From positions 1 through 21,082 of the forward strand of contig JBHHVZ010000045.1 in the NCBI GenBank assembly GCA_046756245.1: DNA of 21,082 nt, read 5' to 3'. The DNA comes from G021776435 sp046756245. GTDB lineage: Bacteria; Pseudomonadota; Alphaproteobacteria; Caulobacterales; Parvularculaceae. The translations under genes were made by a program, and so were the position numbers. Positions within the stretch are counted from its first letter, which is position 1; each line of letters opens with the position of its first letter. The notes below the pieces were generated by a model. The model was not told the DNA's origin. It ran no database searches and saw only the letters and a program-made list of their open reading frames with translations. This document shows, piece after piece, positions 7,197-14,196 of this stretch.

Positions 7197-7390
7197 TGCG
7201 GCGTCGACATGCTGCGCTCCAGCCACGGGCCGGCGGCGACGGAGATGAATTCCTCGCCCGGCTTTGAAGGCGTCGAGAACGCCGCCGCCGTCGACGTCGC
7301 CAGGTCGACGTCGCCGGCGGAATCATCGAACTCATCGAAAAGAACGCCAAGCCGAACAAGACCAAGCCCGCGGGCGCGGGTGAGCGAAAG
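7197..7390 (+). pseudogene. rimK: Relic of rimK (ATP-grasp ligase), C-terminal fragment, frameshifted
   Basis: Directly after the racemase stop codon the frame reads GVDMLRSSHGPAATEMNSSPGFEGVEN. After a shift at about 7302-7315 the next frame reads DVAGGIIELIEKNAKPNKTKP. Together these match the end of RimK-type ligases (ribosomal protein S6 glutamate ligase), whose hallmark is the metal-binding E-x-N-S/A-S-P-G motif and a DVAG-II--IE helix. The shift is explained by a 14-bp tandem duplication: GTCGACGTCGCC occurs at 7290-7301 and again at 7304-7315. The first about four-fifths of the gene is missing, and the usual C-terminal stop is lost, with the frame running on toward the next gene. It cannot make an active enzyme. 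Confidence 0.72.
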
Positions 7391-7483
7391 CGAGCGGCGC
7401 GCGTTTTTTGGTGCCGCTGCGGCGGAAACGCTGCTAGTTTTCTTCGAAATAAAAGCCAACAGAACCACATCGGGAGGGCGATA

Positions 7484-10400
7484 ATGGGCATGCTCCGTAA
7501 ATCCGCTATTGCACTGTGTTCAGGCGTAGTTTGTTCCGGCTTGATTCTCTTCGGCGCTGCGGCCGCGCAGGATCAGACGCTGTTGCTGCGCGACCCGGCG
7601 ATTTCCGCAACGAAAATCGCGTTTATTTATGCTGGCGATTTGTGGACGGCGAACCGGGACGGCTCGGATCCGCAGCGATTGACGTCGAGCCCGGTCGATG
7701 AAGTCAATCCGATATTTTCGCCTGACGGATCGTGGATCGCCTATATGGCGAATCATGGAGACAATGACGACGTCTACATCATCCCGACCTCCGGCGGACA
7801 GCCGAAGCGTCTGACCTGGCATCCCGGCGCCGATGTGGCGCTGGACTGGACGCCCGACGGATCGGCGGTTGCGTTTGCTTCGCGCCGCGAAACCAATCAC
7901 GGCCGTTCGGCGCAGCTTTATCATGTTTCGATCGAGGGCGGGCTTCCGGAAAAGCAGATGGCGGCGCGCGTCTATCGCGGCCGCTATGACGCAACAGGCA
8001 AGCGTTTCGCTTATATCCCCTTTGGACCGGCCTATAACGGCCTTTACGGCGGCTCTTCCGGGTGGCGCGGCTATCGCGGCGGCACGACCCCGTCGGTGAC
8101 CGTGATGGATATCGTCGCGGGAACGACAACCGGCGTTGCCGGCGAACGCGTCAATGATATCGAACCGATGTGGATGAACGGCCAAGTCTATTTCGTTTCT
8201 GATCGTGAGAACAAAGTCTTCAATATCTATCGCTTCAATCCGGCGAGCGGACAGGTTGCAAAAATCAGCGACGAGACGGTCTGGGACATCCGCGCGGTCG
8301 ACGCCTATGACGGAAAGATTATTTATGAATCGGGCGGGCGGTTGAAGATACTCGATGCAGCGGGCGGCGCCGTGACGGAAATTCGCGTCTCGATTTCTCC
8401 GGATCTGCCGCAATTGCGCCCGCAATGGAAAGACGCCAGCAAGACGATCGAGTCATTTGATCTGTCGCCCACGGGAAAACGCGTGGCGATTACGGCGCGC
8501 GGCGACGTGTTCACGGTTCCTGTGAAGGACGGATCGACCCGCAATCTCACTGTCGCCGACGGCGGGCGCGAATATACGGCCCTGTGGTCGCCGGACGGAA
8601 AACGCATCGCCTATGTCGACGCCTCCAACCAGACGCAGCGTCTCGTGATCGAGGACCAGAAAGGACTGACGTCCCCGCGGCGGCTGACGCTCGGTCCTGA
8701 TTTTTATTCGCTGCTCGACTGGGGCGGCGACGGCAAGCACATCGTCTATCAGAATAACCATCTGCAGCTTTTCGCAATGGATCTCGATGCAGGCCGCAGC
8801 ACGCTTATCTCGACCGGCGCGCGGCGCGACCAGATCGATGTCGCCCTGTCTCCTGACGGGCGGTGGCTCGCCTACACCCAGGAGCAGGCGAATTTCAATC
8901 GCGACCTCAGACTTTACGATTTCGCGCGCGGGCGGTCCTATCGCGTGACGGACATGCTCGCAGACGCAGCGTCGCCGGCGTTTAGCGCCGACGGCAAGTA
9001 TCTTTACTTCGCGGCCTCAACGAATTCCGGACCGATCCAGGTCGGGCTCGACATGTCGAGTCAGGAACGTCCGTATCGGGCGTCGCTCTATGCAGTGGTG
9101 CTTGCCGCCGACGAGGACTCGCCGGTCAAACCGAAAACTGGCGATGAAGGCGTCGACGACGCGAAGAATGGCGATGAGAAAGACGAAAATGAGAAGAAGG
9201 GCGACGCTAAGCCGAAACCGACGCGGGTCGATATCAAAGGCATTTCCGACCGCATCGTCGCCCTGCCGGTGGCGGAGCGTAATTACAGCGATCTCACGGT
9301 TTCTCAGGACGGGACGCTTTATTACATCCGGCGTGTGCAGCCGGGTGCGTTCAATACGCCGCCGGACGAGCCGGAGGCTGCCGAAAACGCTCTCATGCGC
9401 TTCAAGTTCGACGACCGGGAAGCGAAAAAGGTTCTCGACGGCGTCACGGCGGCGTCGATCGCCGCCAAGGGCGAGCACATCATCGTTCGGAAGGCGAACG
9501 GCTCGCTGCAAACCGCCGAGCTTGGCGAGAAGCCCGAATTCAAGCCGCTCGACGTCAGCGGCATGAGAATGATGGTCGATCCTCGGGCCGAATGGGCGCA
9601 GATATTCGACGAAGCCTGGCGCATGGAGCGCGCCTATTTCTACGACCCGAATATGCACGGCCTTGACTGGCAGGCGATTTACGACCGCTATCGCCCGCTG
9701 GTCGCTCATGTCGGGCGGCGCGAGGATCTGACCGCGCTCATTGTCGAGATGATCGGCGAAATGCAGGTCGGTCACAACCGCACCGGCGGCGGCGACATCC
9801 ACCACGAACAGGGCCCGGGCGTCGGGCTTCTCGGCGTCGACCTCAAGCGTGAAAACGGGCGCCATCGCATCGCCCGCATCTACAGCGGCGAAAACTGGAA
9901 TCCGTTCCTGAAAGCGCCGCTGGCCGCGCCGAGGCTTGGCGTGTCGGTCGGCGATTATATTCTCGCCGTCGATGGTCGGACGCTCGGCCCCGACGACAAT
10001 ATTTTCAAATTCCTTCAGGGGGCGGAGAAGAAACAGGTGATCCTGCGCGTCGCCTCGCGCGCTGACGGACGCAATGCCCGCGATATCGTCGTTGAAACGA
10101 CGGACTCGGAGTATTTAATCCGCCTGTGGGCCTGGGTCGAGGACAACCGCAAAGCCGTCGAAGAGGCGACCGACGGACGCGTCGGCTATGTCTATCTGCC
10201 GAACACGGCCGGCGCCGGTTATACGTTCTTCAACCGCATGTTTTTCGCCCAGGTCGACAAGGAGGCGTTGATCATCGACGAGCGTTCAAACGGCGGCGGG
10301 CAGGCGGCGAACTACATCACGGACGTTCTGAGCCGCACCTATCTCGCCGGGTGGAAGGACCGCGACGGCCTGATCTACAACACGCCGGGCGCGGCCATGT

Positions 10401-10786
10401 ACGGGCCGAAAGTGATGATGATCGATCAGGATGCGGGTTCAGGCGGCGACTTCCTGCCATATTCGTTCCGGCAGATGAAGATTGGCCCGCTTGTCGGCAA
10501 ACGTACCTGGGGCGGGCTTATCGGCATTTCCGCTAATCCGCGACTTGTCGACGGCGGTTTCCTGACCGTGCCGTTTTTCCGCTTCTTCGATCCGGACTAT
10601 CATTGGTCTGTCGAAAACGAGGGCGTTGCGCCGGACATCGATGTTGCGCTCGACCCGATCGCAACGAACGCCGGCCGCGATACGCAGCTTGAACGGGCGA
10701 TCGAAGAAGCTCTGGCGAGACTCGAGACGAGCCCGAGCCCGGGTCCGAAAAAAGCGCCGCCCTATCCGACGGAATTGGGCAAGTAA
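7484..10786 (+). CDS. Secreted tricorn-like protease (S41 family)
   Basis: The 1100-aa protein has an N-terminal signal peptide (about 1-28, likely cut in AAAAQDQ). TolB/PD40-type beta-propeller repeats follow to about residue 690 (IYAGDLWTANRDGSDPQRLTS, FSPDGSWIAYM, and similar). Then come a helical C1 region, a PDZ-like domain (about 775-860, VGDYILAVDGRTLG) and the S41 core (about 880-1075). The catalytic set is visible: H764 in QVGHNR, nucleophile S986 in DAGSGGDFLPY, and E1046 in VENEGVAPDI. It should act in the periplasm or outside, trimming peptides fed through the propeller. A Lys/Asp/Glu-rich linker at about 543-583 interrupts the propeller region. A strong GGGAGG site precedes the ATG. 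No tricorn-interacting aminopeptidase genes lie nearby. Confidence 0.9.
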   Translation: MGMLRKSAIALCSGVVCSGLILFGAAAAQDQTLLLRDPAISATKIAFIYAGDLWTANRDGSDPQRLTSSPVDEVNPIFSPDGSWIAYMANHGDNDDVYIIPTSGGQPKRLTWHPGADVALDWTPDGSAVAFASRRETNHGRSAQLYHVSIEGGLPEKQMAARVYRGRYDATGKRFAYIPFGPAYNGLYGGSSGWRGYRGGTTPSVTVMDIVAGTTTGVAGERVNDIEPMWMNGQVYFVSDRENKVFNIYRFNPASGQVAKISDETVWDIRAVDAYDGKIIYESGGRLKILDAAGGAVTEIRVSISPDLPQLRPQWKDASKTIESFDLSPTGKRVAITARGDVFTVPVKDGSTRNLTVADGGREYTALWSPDGKRIAYVDASNQTQRLVIEDQKGLTSPRRLTLGPDFYSLLDWGGDGKHIVYQNNHLQLFAMDLDAGRSTLISTGARRDQIDVALSPDGRWLAYTQEQANFNRDLRLYDFARGRSYRVTDMLADAASPAFSADGKYLYFAASTNSGPIQVGLDMSSQERPYRASLYAVVLAADEDSPVKPKTGDEGVDDAKNGDEKDENEKKGDAKPKPTRVDIKGISDRIVALPVAERNYSDLTVSQDGTLYYIRRVQPGAFNTPPDEPEAAENALMRFKFDDREAKKVLDGVTAASIAAKGEHIIVRKANGSLQTAELGEKPEFKPLDVSGMRMMVDPRAEWAQIFDEAWRMERAYFYDPNMHGLDWQAIYDRYRPLVAHVGRREDLTALIVEMIGEMQVGHNRTGGGDIHHEQGPGVGLLGVDLKRENGRHRIARIYSGENWNPFLKAPLAAPRLGVSVGDYILAVDGRTLGPDDNIFKFLQGAEKKQVILRVASRADGRNARDIVVETTDSEYLIRLWAWVEDNRKAVEEATDGRVGYVYLPNTAGAGYTFFNRMFFAQVDKEALIIDERSNGGGQAANYITDVLSRTYLAGWKDRDGLIYNTPGAAMYGPKVMMIDQDAGSGGDFLPYSFRQMKIGPLVGKRTWGGLIGISANPRLVDGGFLTVPFFRFFDPDYHWSVENEGVAPDIDVALDPIATNAGRDTQLERAIEEALARLETSPSPGPKKAPPYPTELGK

Positions 10787-10987
10787 GTAGTTGAATAGGA
10801 CGCCGCTGATTGCGCCGGCGTTAGCCCCGGGTTTTCGCCTATTACGCGAAAAACGGGGATAGTTATCCGACAGCGTTCGGGCGGGATTATATTGGGAGGA
10901 TGAACGATTTCCGTTTCCCCCGCGCCGGCGGTGTCCGTCATCCTGCGTTGCGCGCCCCCTTCGACCCGCGCCTGGCGGCGCGGGCCG

Positions 10988-11130
10988 CTTCCCCCGCAAG
11001 CGGGGGAAGAATAACATTGCAGCGAGCTCAATTATTCCTCCCCTGCAAGCGAAGGAAGATGAGCCGTGCAGCGAGCACGGCGCTATTCCTCCCCCGTTAT
11101 AACGGGGGAGGTGTTGAGCGGCGAAGCCGC
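10988..11130. repeat. Cluster of intergenic palindromic repeat units
   Basis: Three related units lie head to tail. Unit 1 is CTTCCCCCGC-AA-GCGGGGGAAG (10988-11009). Unit 2 is a degenerate copy at 11035-11060, followed by GCCGTGC-AGCGA-GCACGGC (11063-11081). Unit 3 is a perfect 24-bp palindrome (11088-11111) with arms starting CCTCCCCCGT, followed by GCGGC-GAA-GCCGC (11118-11130) and GGAGGGGGTG. This arrangement resembles the REP-like mosaic repeats scattered through many alphaproteobacterial genomes. They form stable RNA hairpins and may affect mRNA stability or act as protein-binding sites. Confidence 0.7.
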
Positions 11131-11164
11131 GAGACGGAGGGGGTGTTTGTTCCCGCCCCGTTCC

Positions 11165-11250
11165 AAAATGGACAAAATGGACCCTTTCGCCCGCAACGCC
11201 AGGCAATCCGGGGCCCGCGCGTTTTTGGTTTTTCGAAATGGACCTTTTCG
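11165..11250. repeat. Short AAATGGACC repeats
   Basis: AAAATGGAC occurs twice in tandem (11165-11182). AAATGGACCCTTTCG (11175-11189) recurs as AAATGGACCTTTTCG at 11236-11250, 61 bp later. The pair brackets a GC-rich segment. It may belong to the same composite intergenic repeat as the adjacent palindromes. Confidence 0.45.
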
Positions 11251-11298
11251 ATGAAACATCGGCGCGATAGGCGCGAACGAAACCCCGGCCGCCGCCGC

Positions 11299-11763
11299 TC
11301 AACCGCGCACCGGCCAGCCCCGTTCGCGCTTTACGGTGGAAAGCACGAAATTCGACGACGAGTCTTTCACCCCCGGCAGGCGGACGAGTTTCTTGAGCGC
11401 GACTTCGGCGAAAGCGTCCATGTCGTCCGCCGCCACTTTCAAAAGATAATCGCCGCCTCCCGAAATCGCATGGCAGGAGACCACCTCATCGATCGCGTTG
11501 ACGCCCCTGACGAAATCCTCGAGCAGGTCTTCGGCGTGCTTGTTCATCTTTACAAATACATAGGCGAGCAGGTTCATGCCGATTTTCTTGCGGTCGACGA
11601 CCGCCGCATAACCGGCGATGACGCCGCTTTCCTCGAGCTGCTTGACGCGCCGGTGGCAGGCCGATTGCGACAGTCCGATCCGCTCGGCGAGCTCGGCGTT
11701 GGTGATGTGGCCGTCGCGCTGGAGAAGCGCGAGCAGCCGGCGGTCGGTGGCGTCGATGGTCAT
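11299..11763 (-). CDS. Lrp/AsnC family transcriptional regulator
   Basis: This 154-aa regulator has an N-terminal winged HTH (about 3-62: DRRLLALLQRDGHITNAELAERIGLSQSACHRRVKQLEESGVI). A C-terminal RAM/ASNC ligand-binding domain (about 68-145) includes VVSCHAISGGGDYLLKVAADD. Such proteins form octamers that respond to an amino acid. The ATG at 11763 has AGGA upstream at 10 nt. The minus-strand frame stays open further upstream, but that region is antisense to phhA, and family length supports 154 aa. Being divergent from phhA across about 108 bp, it most likely controls phhA and itself in response to phenylalanine or tyrosine; that link is inference from position. Confidence 0.93.
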   Translation of the reverse strand: MTIDATDRRLLALLQRDGHITNAELAERIGLSQSACHRRVKQLEESGVIAGYAAVVDRKKIGMNLLAYVFVKMNKHAEDLLEDFVRGVNAIDEVVSCHAISGGGDYLLKVAADDMDAFAEVALKKLVRLPGVKDSSSNFVLSTVKRERGWPVRG

Positions 11764-11871
11764 GGGAAAATATCCTGTTTTATAGCCAATTACCGAGAAA
11801 ATTTCCTTGAAATGTCGCTTAGAACACAAAAAAAGCAAGATATTTCCAATGCTTCGCACTATATGTGGCGC
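11764..11871. promoter_or_regulatory. Divergent regulator / phhA control region
   Basis: This short AT-rich region separates two divergent starts. It holds TATAAA (minus strand, about 11779-11784), about 16 nt before the regulator gene's start, as a possible -10. A GAAA-A-TTTC palindrome (11797-11805) lies inside imperfect AT-rich symmetry, the kind of site Lrp-type proteins bind. No convincing -35/-10 pair is seen for phhA. Assignment is tentative. Confidence 0.35.
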
Positions 11872-12756
11872 ATGGACCAATCGCTCTACGCCCGGAACGC
11901 CTTCGTCGCCCCCACCACCCACGCATTGCGGGGCGATTACGAAAACATGCGTCCCGACTACACCGTCGACCAGCCTTACGATTCCTACACCGAAGAAGAG
12001 CAGGAGCGCTGGCGGTTTCTCTACAATCGCCAGAAGGCGTTGTTGCCGGGATATGCGGCGCGAGCCTTCATCGACGGGCTCGAGGCGCTGAACGCAGACG
12101 CGGCGATCCCGCGCATAGAGGACGCCAACCGGATTCTGGATGCGGCGACAGGCTGGAACCTTGTCGCGGTGCCGGGGCTCATTCCCGACGACGTCTTTTT
12201 CGAACACCTCGCCAACAAGCGCTTTCCGATGAGCTGGTGGATGCGCCGGGAAGACGAGATCGACTATCTGGTCGAACCCGATATCTTCCACGACTTTTTC
12301 GGCCATGTGCCGCTTTTGTCGAACCCGGTGTTCGCCGATTACATGCGCCAGTACGGCGAGGGCGGGCCGAAGGCCTTGCAATACGGCGCGCAGAAAATGT
12401 TGGCGCGGCTCTACTGGTACATTGTCGAGTTCGGTCTTATCCGCACTCCGGAGGGCTTGCGCGCTTTCGGGGCCGGCATGTTGTCGTCGAAGAGCGAAAC
12501 GGTCTATTCAATCGAAAGCGCGCAGCCGCACCGCGTCGCCTTCGACCTGGAAAGAATTCTGCATACGGATTATATGGTCGACGATTTCCAGAAGACCTAT
12601 TTCGTGATCGACAGTTTCGAGCAGCTCTTTGAAATTTGCAGCCAGGATTTCGCGCCTCTCTATGAAAAACTGAAAGGGCGTAGCCTGATCAATCCGGAGG
12701 AATTGCGTCCCGACGATAACATAATAACACGTGGGCGCTGGGGCGCTGCAGCCTGA
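11872..12756 (+). CDS. phhA: Phenylalanine 4-monooxygenase
   Basis: This pterin-dependent non-haem iron enzyme hydroxylates phenylalanine to tyrosine with O2 and tetrahydropterin, opening phenylalanine catabolism. The iron ligands are all present: H140 and H145 in DIFHDFFGHVPLL, and E186 in YWYIVEFGL. The VPGLIPDDVFFEHLANKRFP segment is also characteristic. It is a single catalytic domain (294 aa) with no ACT regulatory domain, as in other bacterial forms such as Caulobacter. The start is uncertain: ATG at 11863 (MWRMDQ) or 11812 is possible, none has a good ribosome binding site, and 11872 best fits relatives. No carbinolamine dehydratase (phhB) follows; the gene stands alone and ends at the terminator at 12792. 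Confidence 0.93.
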   Translation: MDQSLYARNAFVAPTTHALRGDYENMRPDYTVDQPYDSYTEEEQERWRFLYNRQKALLPGYAARAFIDGLEALNADAAIPRIEDANRILDAATGWNLVAVPGLIPDDVFFEHLANKRFPMSWWMRREDEIDYLVEPDIFHDFFGHVPLLSNPVFADYMRQYGEGGPKALQYGAQKMLARLYWYIVEFGLIRTPEGLRAFGAGMLSSKSETVYSIESAQPHRVAFDLERILHTDYMVDDFQKTYFVIDSFEQLFEICSQDFAPLYEKLKGRSLINPEELRPDDNIITRGRWGAAA

Positions 12757-12787
12757 GAAGCGGGCGCCGTTAACTCCCCAAGCAAAA

Positions 12788-13864
12788 TCACCCGGCCCCT
12801 TGAGGGCCGGTTTTTTTCATCCGGCGCCGGCGCCTTGGCGCGAGACCGTATTTGCGAACGAGCCCGCGCATCTGGTCATAAGTCAGCGATAGGTGCTCGG
12901 CGGCGCGCCGCTGGTTTCCGTCATGCTGGCCAAGCGCGCGCTCGACCAGGTCCTTTTCCGCCGCATCGAGATGCGCGCGCAGGTCGAACGGTTGGACGGA
13001 GGGTTCAAGCGCCGCATAGGTGCGGGCTGATGTGTCTTGTGATTCCGCGCCGTCGGCGGACGGTTCGGCTGGCTCAAGCCGCACGTTTTCAAAAGGGTCG
13101 ATCAGCGCTTCGCCGACCGAACCGTCGCGTTCATCCGCGCGCCAACGATAAAATGACCGCTCCGCCGCATTCTTCAGTTCACGAACGTTGCCGGGCCAAT
13201 CATGTGCGGTGAACGCCGCCATCGCCTCGGGGGCGAAGCCGTCGAAGCCGGCGTCCAGTTCGGCCGCCAGCGTGGCGGCGAAATGGGCTGCCAGCAGGGG
13301 GATGTCTTCTTTGCGCGCGCGCAAGGGCGGCGCGGCGATCACGTCGAAAGCGAGCCGGTCCAGGAGATCGGCGCGGAATCGCCCTGCCGCTGCGCGCATC
13401 TGCAGATCCACATTCGCCGCCGCGATCACCCGCACGTCGGCGTTCAGCGTCTCTTCGCCGCCGACGCGTTCATACTCGCCATATTCGATAATACGCAGCA
13501 GCTTCTCCTGAACCCGCATCGACGCCGAGGCGATTTCGTCGAGAAACAGCGTACCGCCTTCGGCGCGCTCGAACCGGCCGAGATGACGGCGCGCCGCGCC
13601 GGTAAAGGCGCCCGTCTCGTGACCGAACAGCTCGCTGTCTAGGAGCTCGTCGGTTAGCGCCGCGCAATTCACCTTGAGGAAAGGCCCTTCCCAGCGCGGT
13701 GAGAGAAAATGGATTCGCTCGGCCAAAGGCTCCTTTCCAGAACCGCGCTCGCCGACGATCAACACCGGCCGATCAAGCACCGCTGCAGCCGAAGCGTGGG
13801 CTAGGACGTCGAGAAAAACCGGCGACTGACCGAGCAATTCAGGAGGCGCGGGCGATGCAGGCAT
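12788..13864 (-). CDS. pspF: Sigma-54-dependent activator of the psp operon
   Basis: The 358-aa protein is a bacterial enhancer-binding protein without an N-terminal receiver domain, as is typical of PspF. The AAA+ domain (about 8-240) shows Walker A GERGSGKE (38-45), the sigma-54-contacting loop GAFTGA (85-90), Walker B GTLFLDE (104-110) and arginine-finger region FRADLLDRL (163-171). A Fis-type HTH lies near 313-340 (HDGNQRRAAEHLSLTYDQMRGL). A variable acidic linker at about 255-290 and a basic tail RRRRMKK follow the usual pattern. It is divergent from the psp operon, as in enterobacteria, and should be held inactive by PspA until envelope stress. No clear ribosome binding site precedes the ATG at 13864. 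Confidence 0.9.
   Translation of the reverse strand: MPASPAPPELLGQSPVFLDVLAHASAAAVLDRPVLIVGERGSGKEPLAERIHFLSPRWEGPFLKVNCAALTDELLDSELFGHETGAFTGAARRHLGRFERAEGGTLFLDEIASASMRVQEKLLRIIEYGEYERVGGEETLNADVRVIAAANVDLQMRAAAGRFRADLLDRLAFDVIAAPPLRARKEDIPLLAAHFAATLAAELDAGFDGFAPEAMAAFTAHDWPGNVRELKNAAERSFYRWRADERDGSVGEALIDPFENVRLEPAEPSADGAESQDTSARTYAALEPSVQPFDLRAHLDAAEKDLVERALGQHDGNQRRAAEHLSLTYDQMRGLVRKYGLAPRRRRRMKKTGPQGAG
12792..12817 (+). terminator. phhA intrinsic terminator, embedded in pspF coding sequence
   Basis: CCGGCCC (12792-12798) and GGGCCGG (12804-12810) form a 7-bp GC stem with a CTTGA loop, followed by seven Ts. It ends phhA transcription. The same bases, read on the other strand, encode the last residues of PspF (KKTGPQGAG), so the two convergent genes share this DNA. 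Confidence 0.85.
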
Positions 13865-13884
13865 AGGCGCAGAATACCATATGA

Positions 13885-13903
13885 ATCGGTATCAAAAACC
13901 GAT
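13885..13903. promoter_or_regulatory. Candidate PspF upstream activator site
   Basis: ATCGGT-ATCAAAA-ACCGAT is an exact 6-bp inverted repeat in the pspF/psp intergenic region, about 100 bp upstream of the sigma-54 promoter. An overlapping inverted repeat ATACC/GGTAT (about 13874-13892) lies beside it. The position suits an enhancer bound by PspF, and proximity to the pspF start would also allow autoregulation. The PspF consensus in this lineage is unknown to me. Confidence 0.4.
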
Positions 13904-13968
13904 AAATGTGGCGAAAAGCACCGAATTTTGCACGTTATATTTTGCTCTCATTTTGAAAAATGCAATGA

Positions 13969-13981
13969 AATCAGATAATTA
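13969..13981 (+). promoter_or_regulatory. IHF-like site
   Basis: AATCAGATAATTA fits the IHF core WATCARNNNNTTR at every position. It lies between the proposed PspF site and the sigma-54 promoter in an AT-rich stretch, where DNA bending would bring the activator to the polymerase, as in the E. coli pspA promoter. Confidence 0.55.
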
Positions 13982-13998
13982 TAAAAACAGCCCGAAAC

Positions 13999-14014
13999 TG
14001 GCACGGGCTTCGCA
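13999..14014 (+). promoter_or_regulatory. Sigma-54 promoter of the psp operon
   Basis: TGGCACGGGCTTCGCA matches the -24/-12 consensus TGGCACGNNNNTTGCW with exact spacing and one mismatch (C for T in the -12 element). Transcription should start near 14025, about 20 nt before the first small gene. Together with divergent pspF this is the expected control of a phage-shock operon. Confidence 0.85.
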
Positions 14015-14044
14015 TATTCAAGGTTAACCAACAGGGAGAAATGC

Positions 14045-14185
14045 ATGAGCACCTCACGCTACTCGCGCTACCAGGACCAGGACGCTTATTGGGAGCGCCG
14101 GTTCAACCGCGCGCTTTGCGGGCGGTCGGGCTTCGCCTGGGGCGCGTTTTTCATTGGTTTCATCCTCGGCGGCATTATCTTTTAG
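14045..14185 (+). CDS. Small single-TM protein heading the psp operon (46 aa)
   Basis: The first gene behind the sigma-54 promoter encodes MSTSRYSRYQDQDAYWERRF, then a short basic/Cys stretch, then one hydrophobic segment (about 29-46) with a WGAFFIGFILGG glycine-zipper-like pattern ending at the C-terminus. The N-terminal half is aromatic and charged and would probably face the cytoplasm (N-in, tail-anchored); this is inference. GGGAG lies 6 nt upstream of the ATG. pspA starts 11 nt after its stop, so the two are clearly co-transcribed. I do not recognise a family; it is in the place where a new PspA- or PspC-interacting membrane peptide might be expected. Confidence 0.75.
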   Translation: MSTSRYSRYQDQDAYWERRFNRALCGRSGFAWGAFFIGFILGGIIF

Positions 14186-14196
14186 GGAGACCGGTT

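Larger units (their letters stand above)
10787..11298. other. 512-bp non-coding region with palindromic repeats
   Basis: No gene is supported. One frame is open from an ATG at 10900 behind a GGGAGG-like site, but its translation is the Arg/Pro/Gly-rich product expected of GC-rich palindromes. The region contains a long imperfect hairpin just after the protease gene (10827-10859, CCCCGGGTTTTCGC against GCGAAAAACGGGG, no T tract). A cluster of palindromic repeat units lies at 10988-11130, and short AAATGGACC repeats at 11165-11250. It separates the protease gene from the convergent Lrp-type regulator gene. Confidence 0.6.

Noticed and set aside
10827..10859. Hairpin after the tricorn-like gene as an intrinsic terminator
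   Set aside because: The stem is long but has an internal mismatch and no T tract follows, so it is described only as a hairpin within the non-coding region.
10988..11130. Palindromic cluster as a CRISPR array
   Set aside because: Units are not regularly spaced, spacers are not of equal length, and each unit is a GC palindrome of different core sequence.
10900..11871. In-frame upstream extension of phhA from an ATG at 10900 with a good ribosome-binding-like site
   Set aside because: The first part translates palindromic intergenic repeats and the rest is antisense to the Lrp-type gene. PhhA homology begins only near 11872.
11764..12381. Upstream extension of the Lrp-type gene on the minus strand
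   Set aside because: It is antisense to phhA. The normal HTH start and 154-aa family length fit the ATG at 11763.
14041..14196. Upstream extension of pspA from the ATG at 14041
   Set aside because: It would add an unrelated Pro/Arg/Leu-rich segment. The out-of-phase 46-aa frame has better start signals, and PspA begins normally at MGVFSRL (14197).
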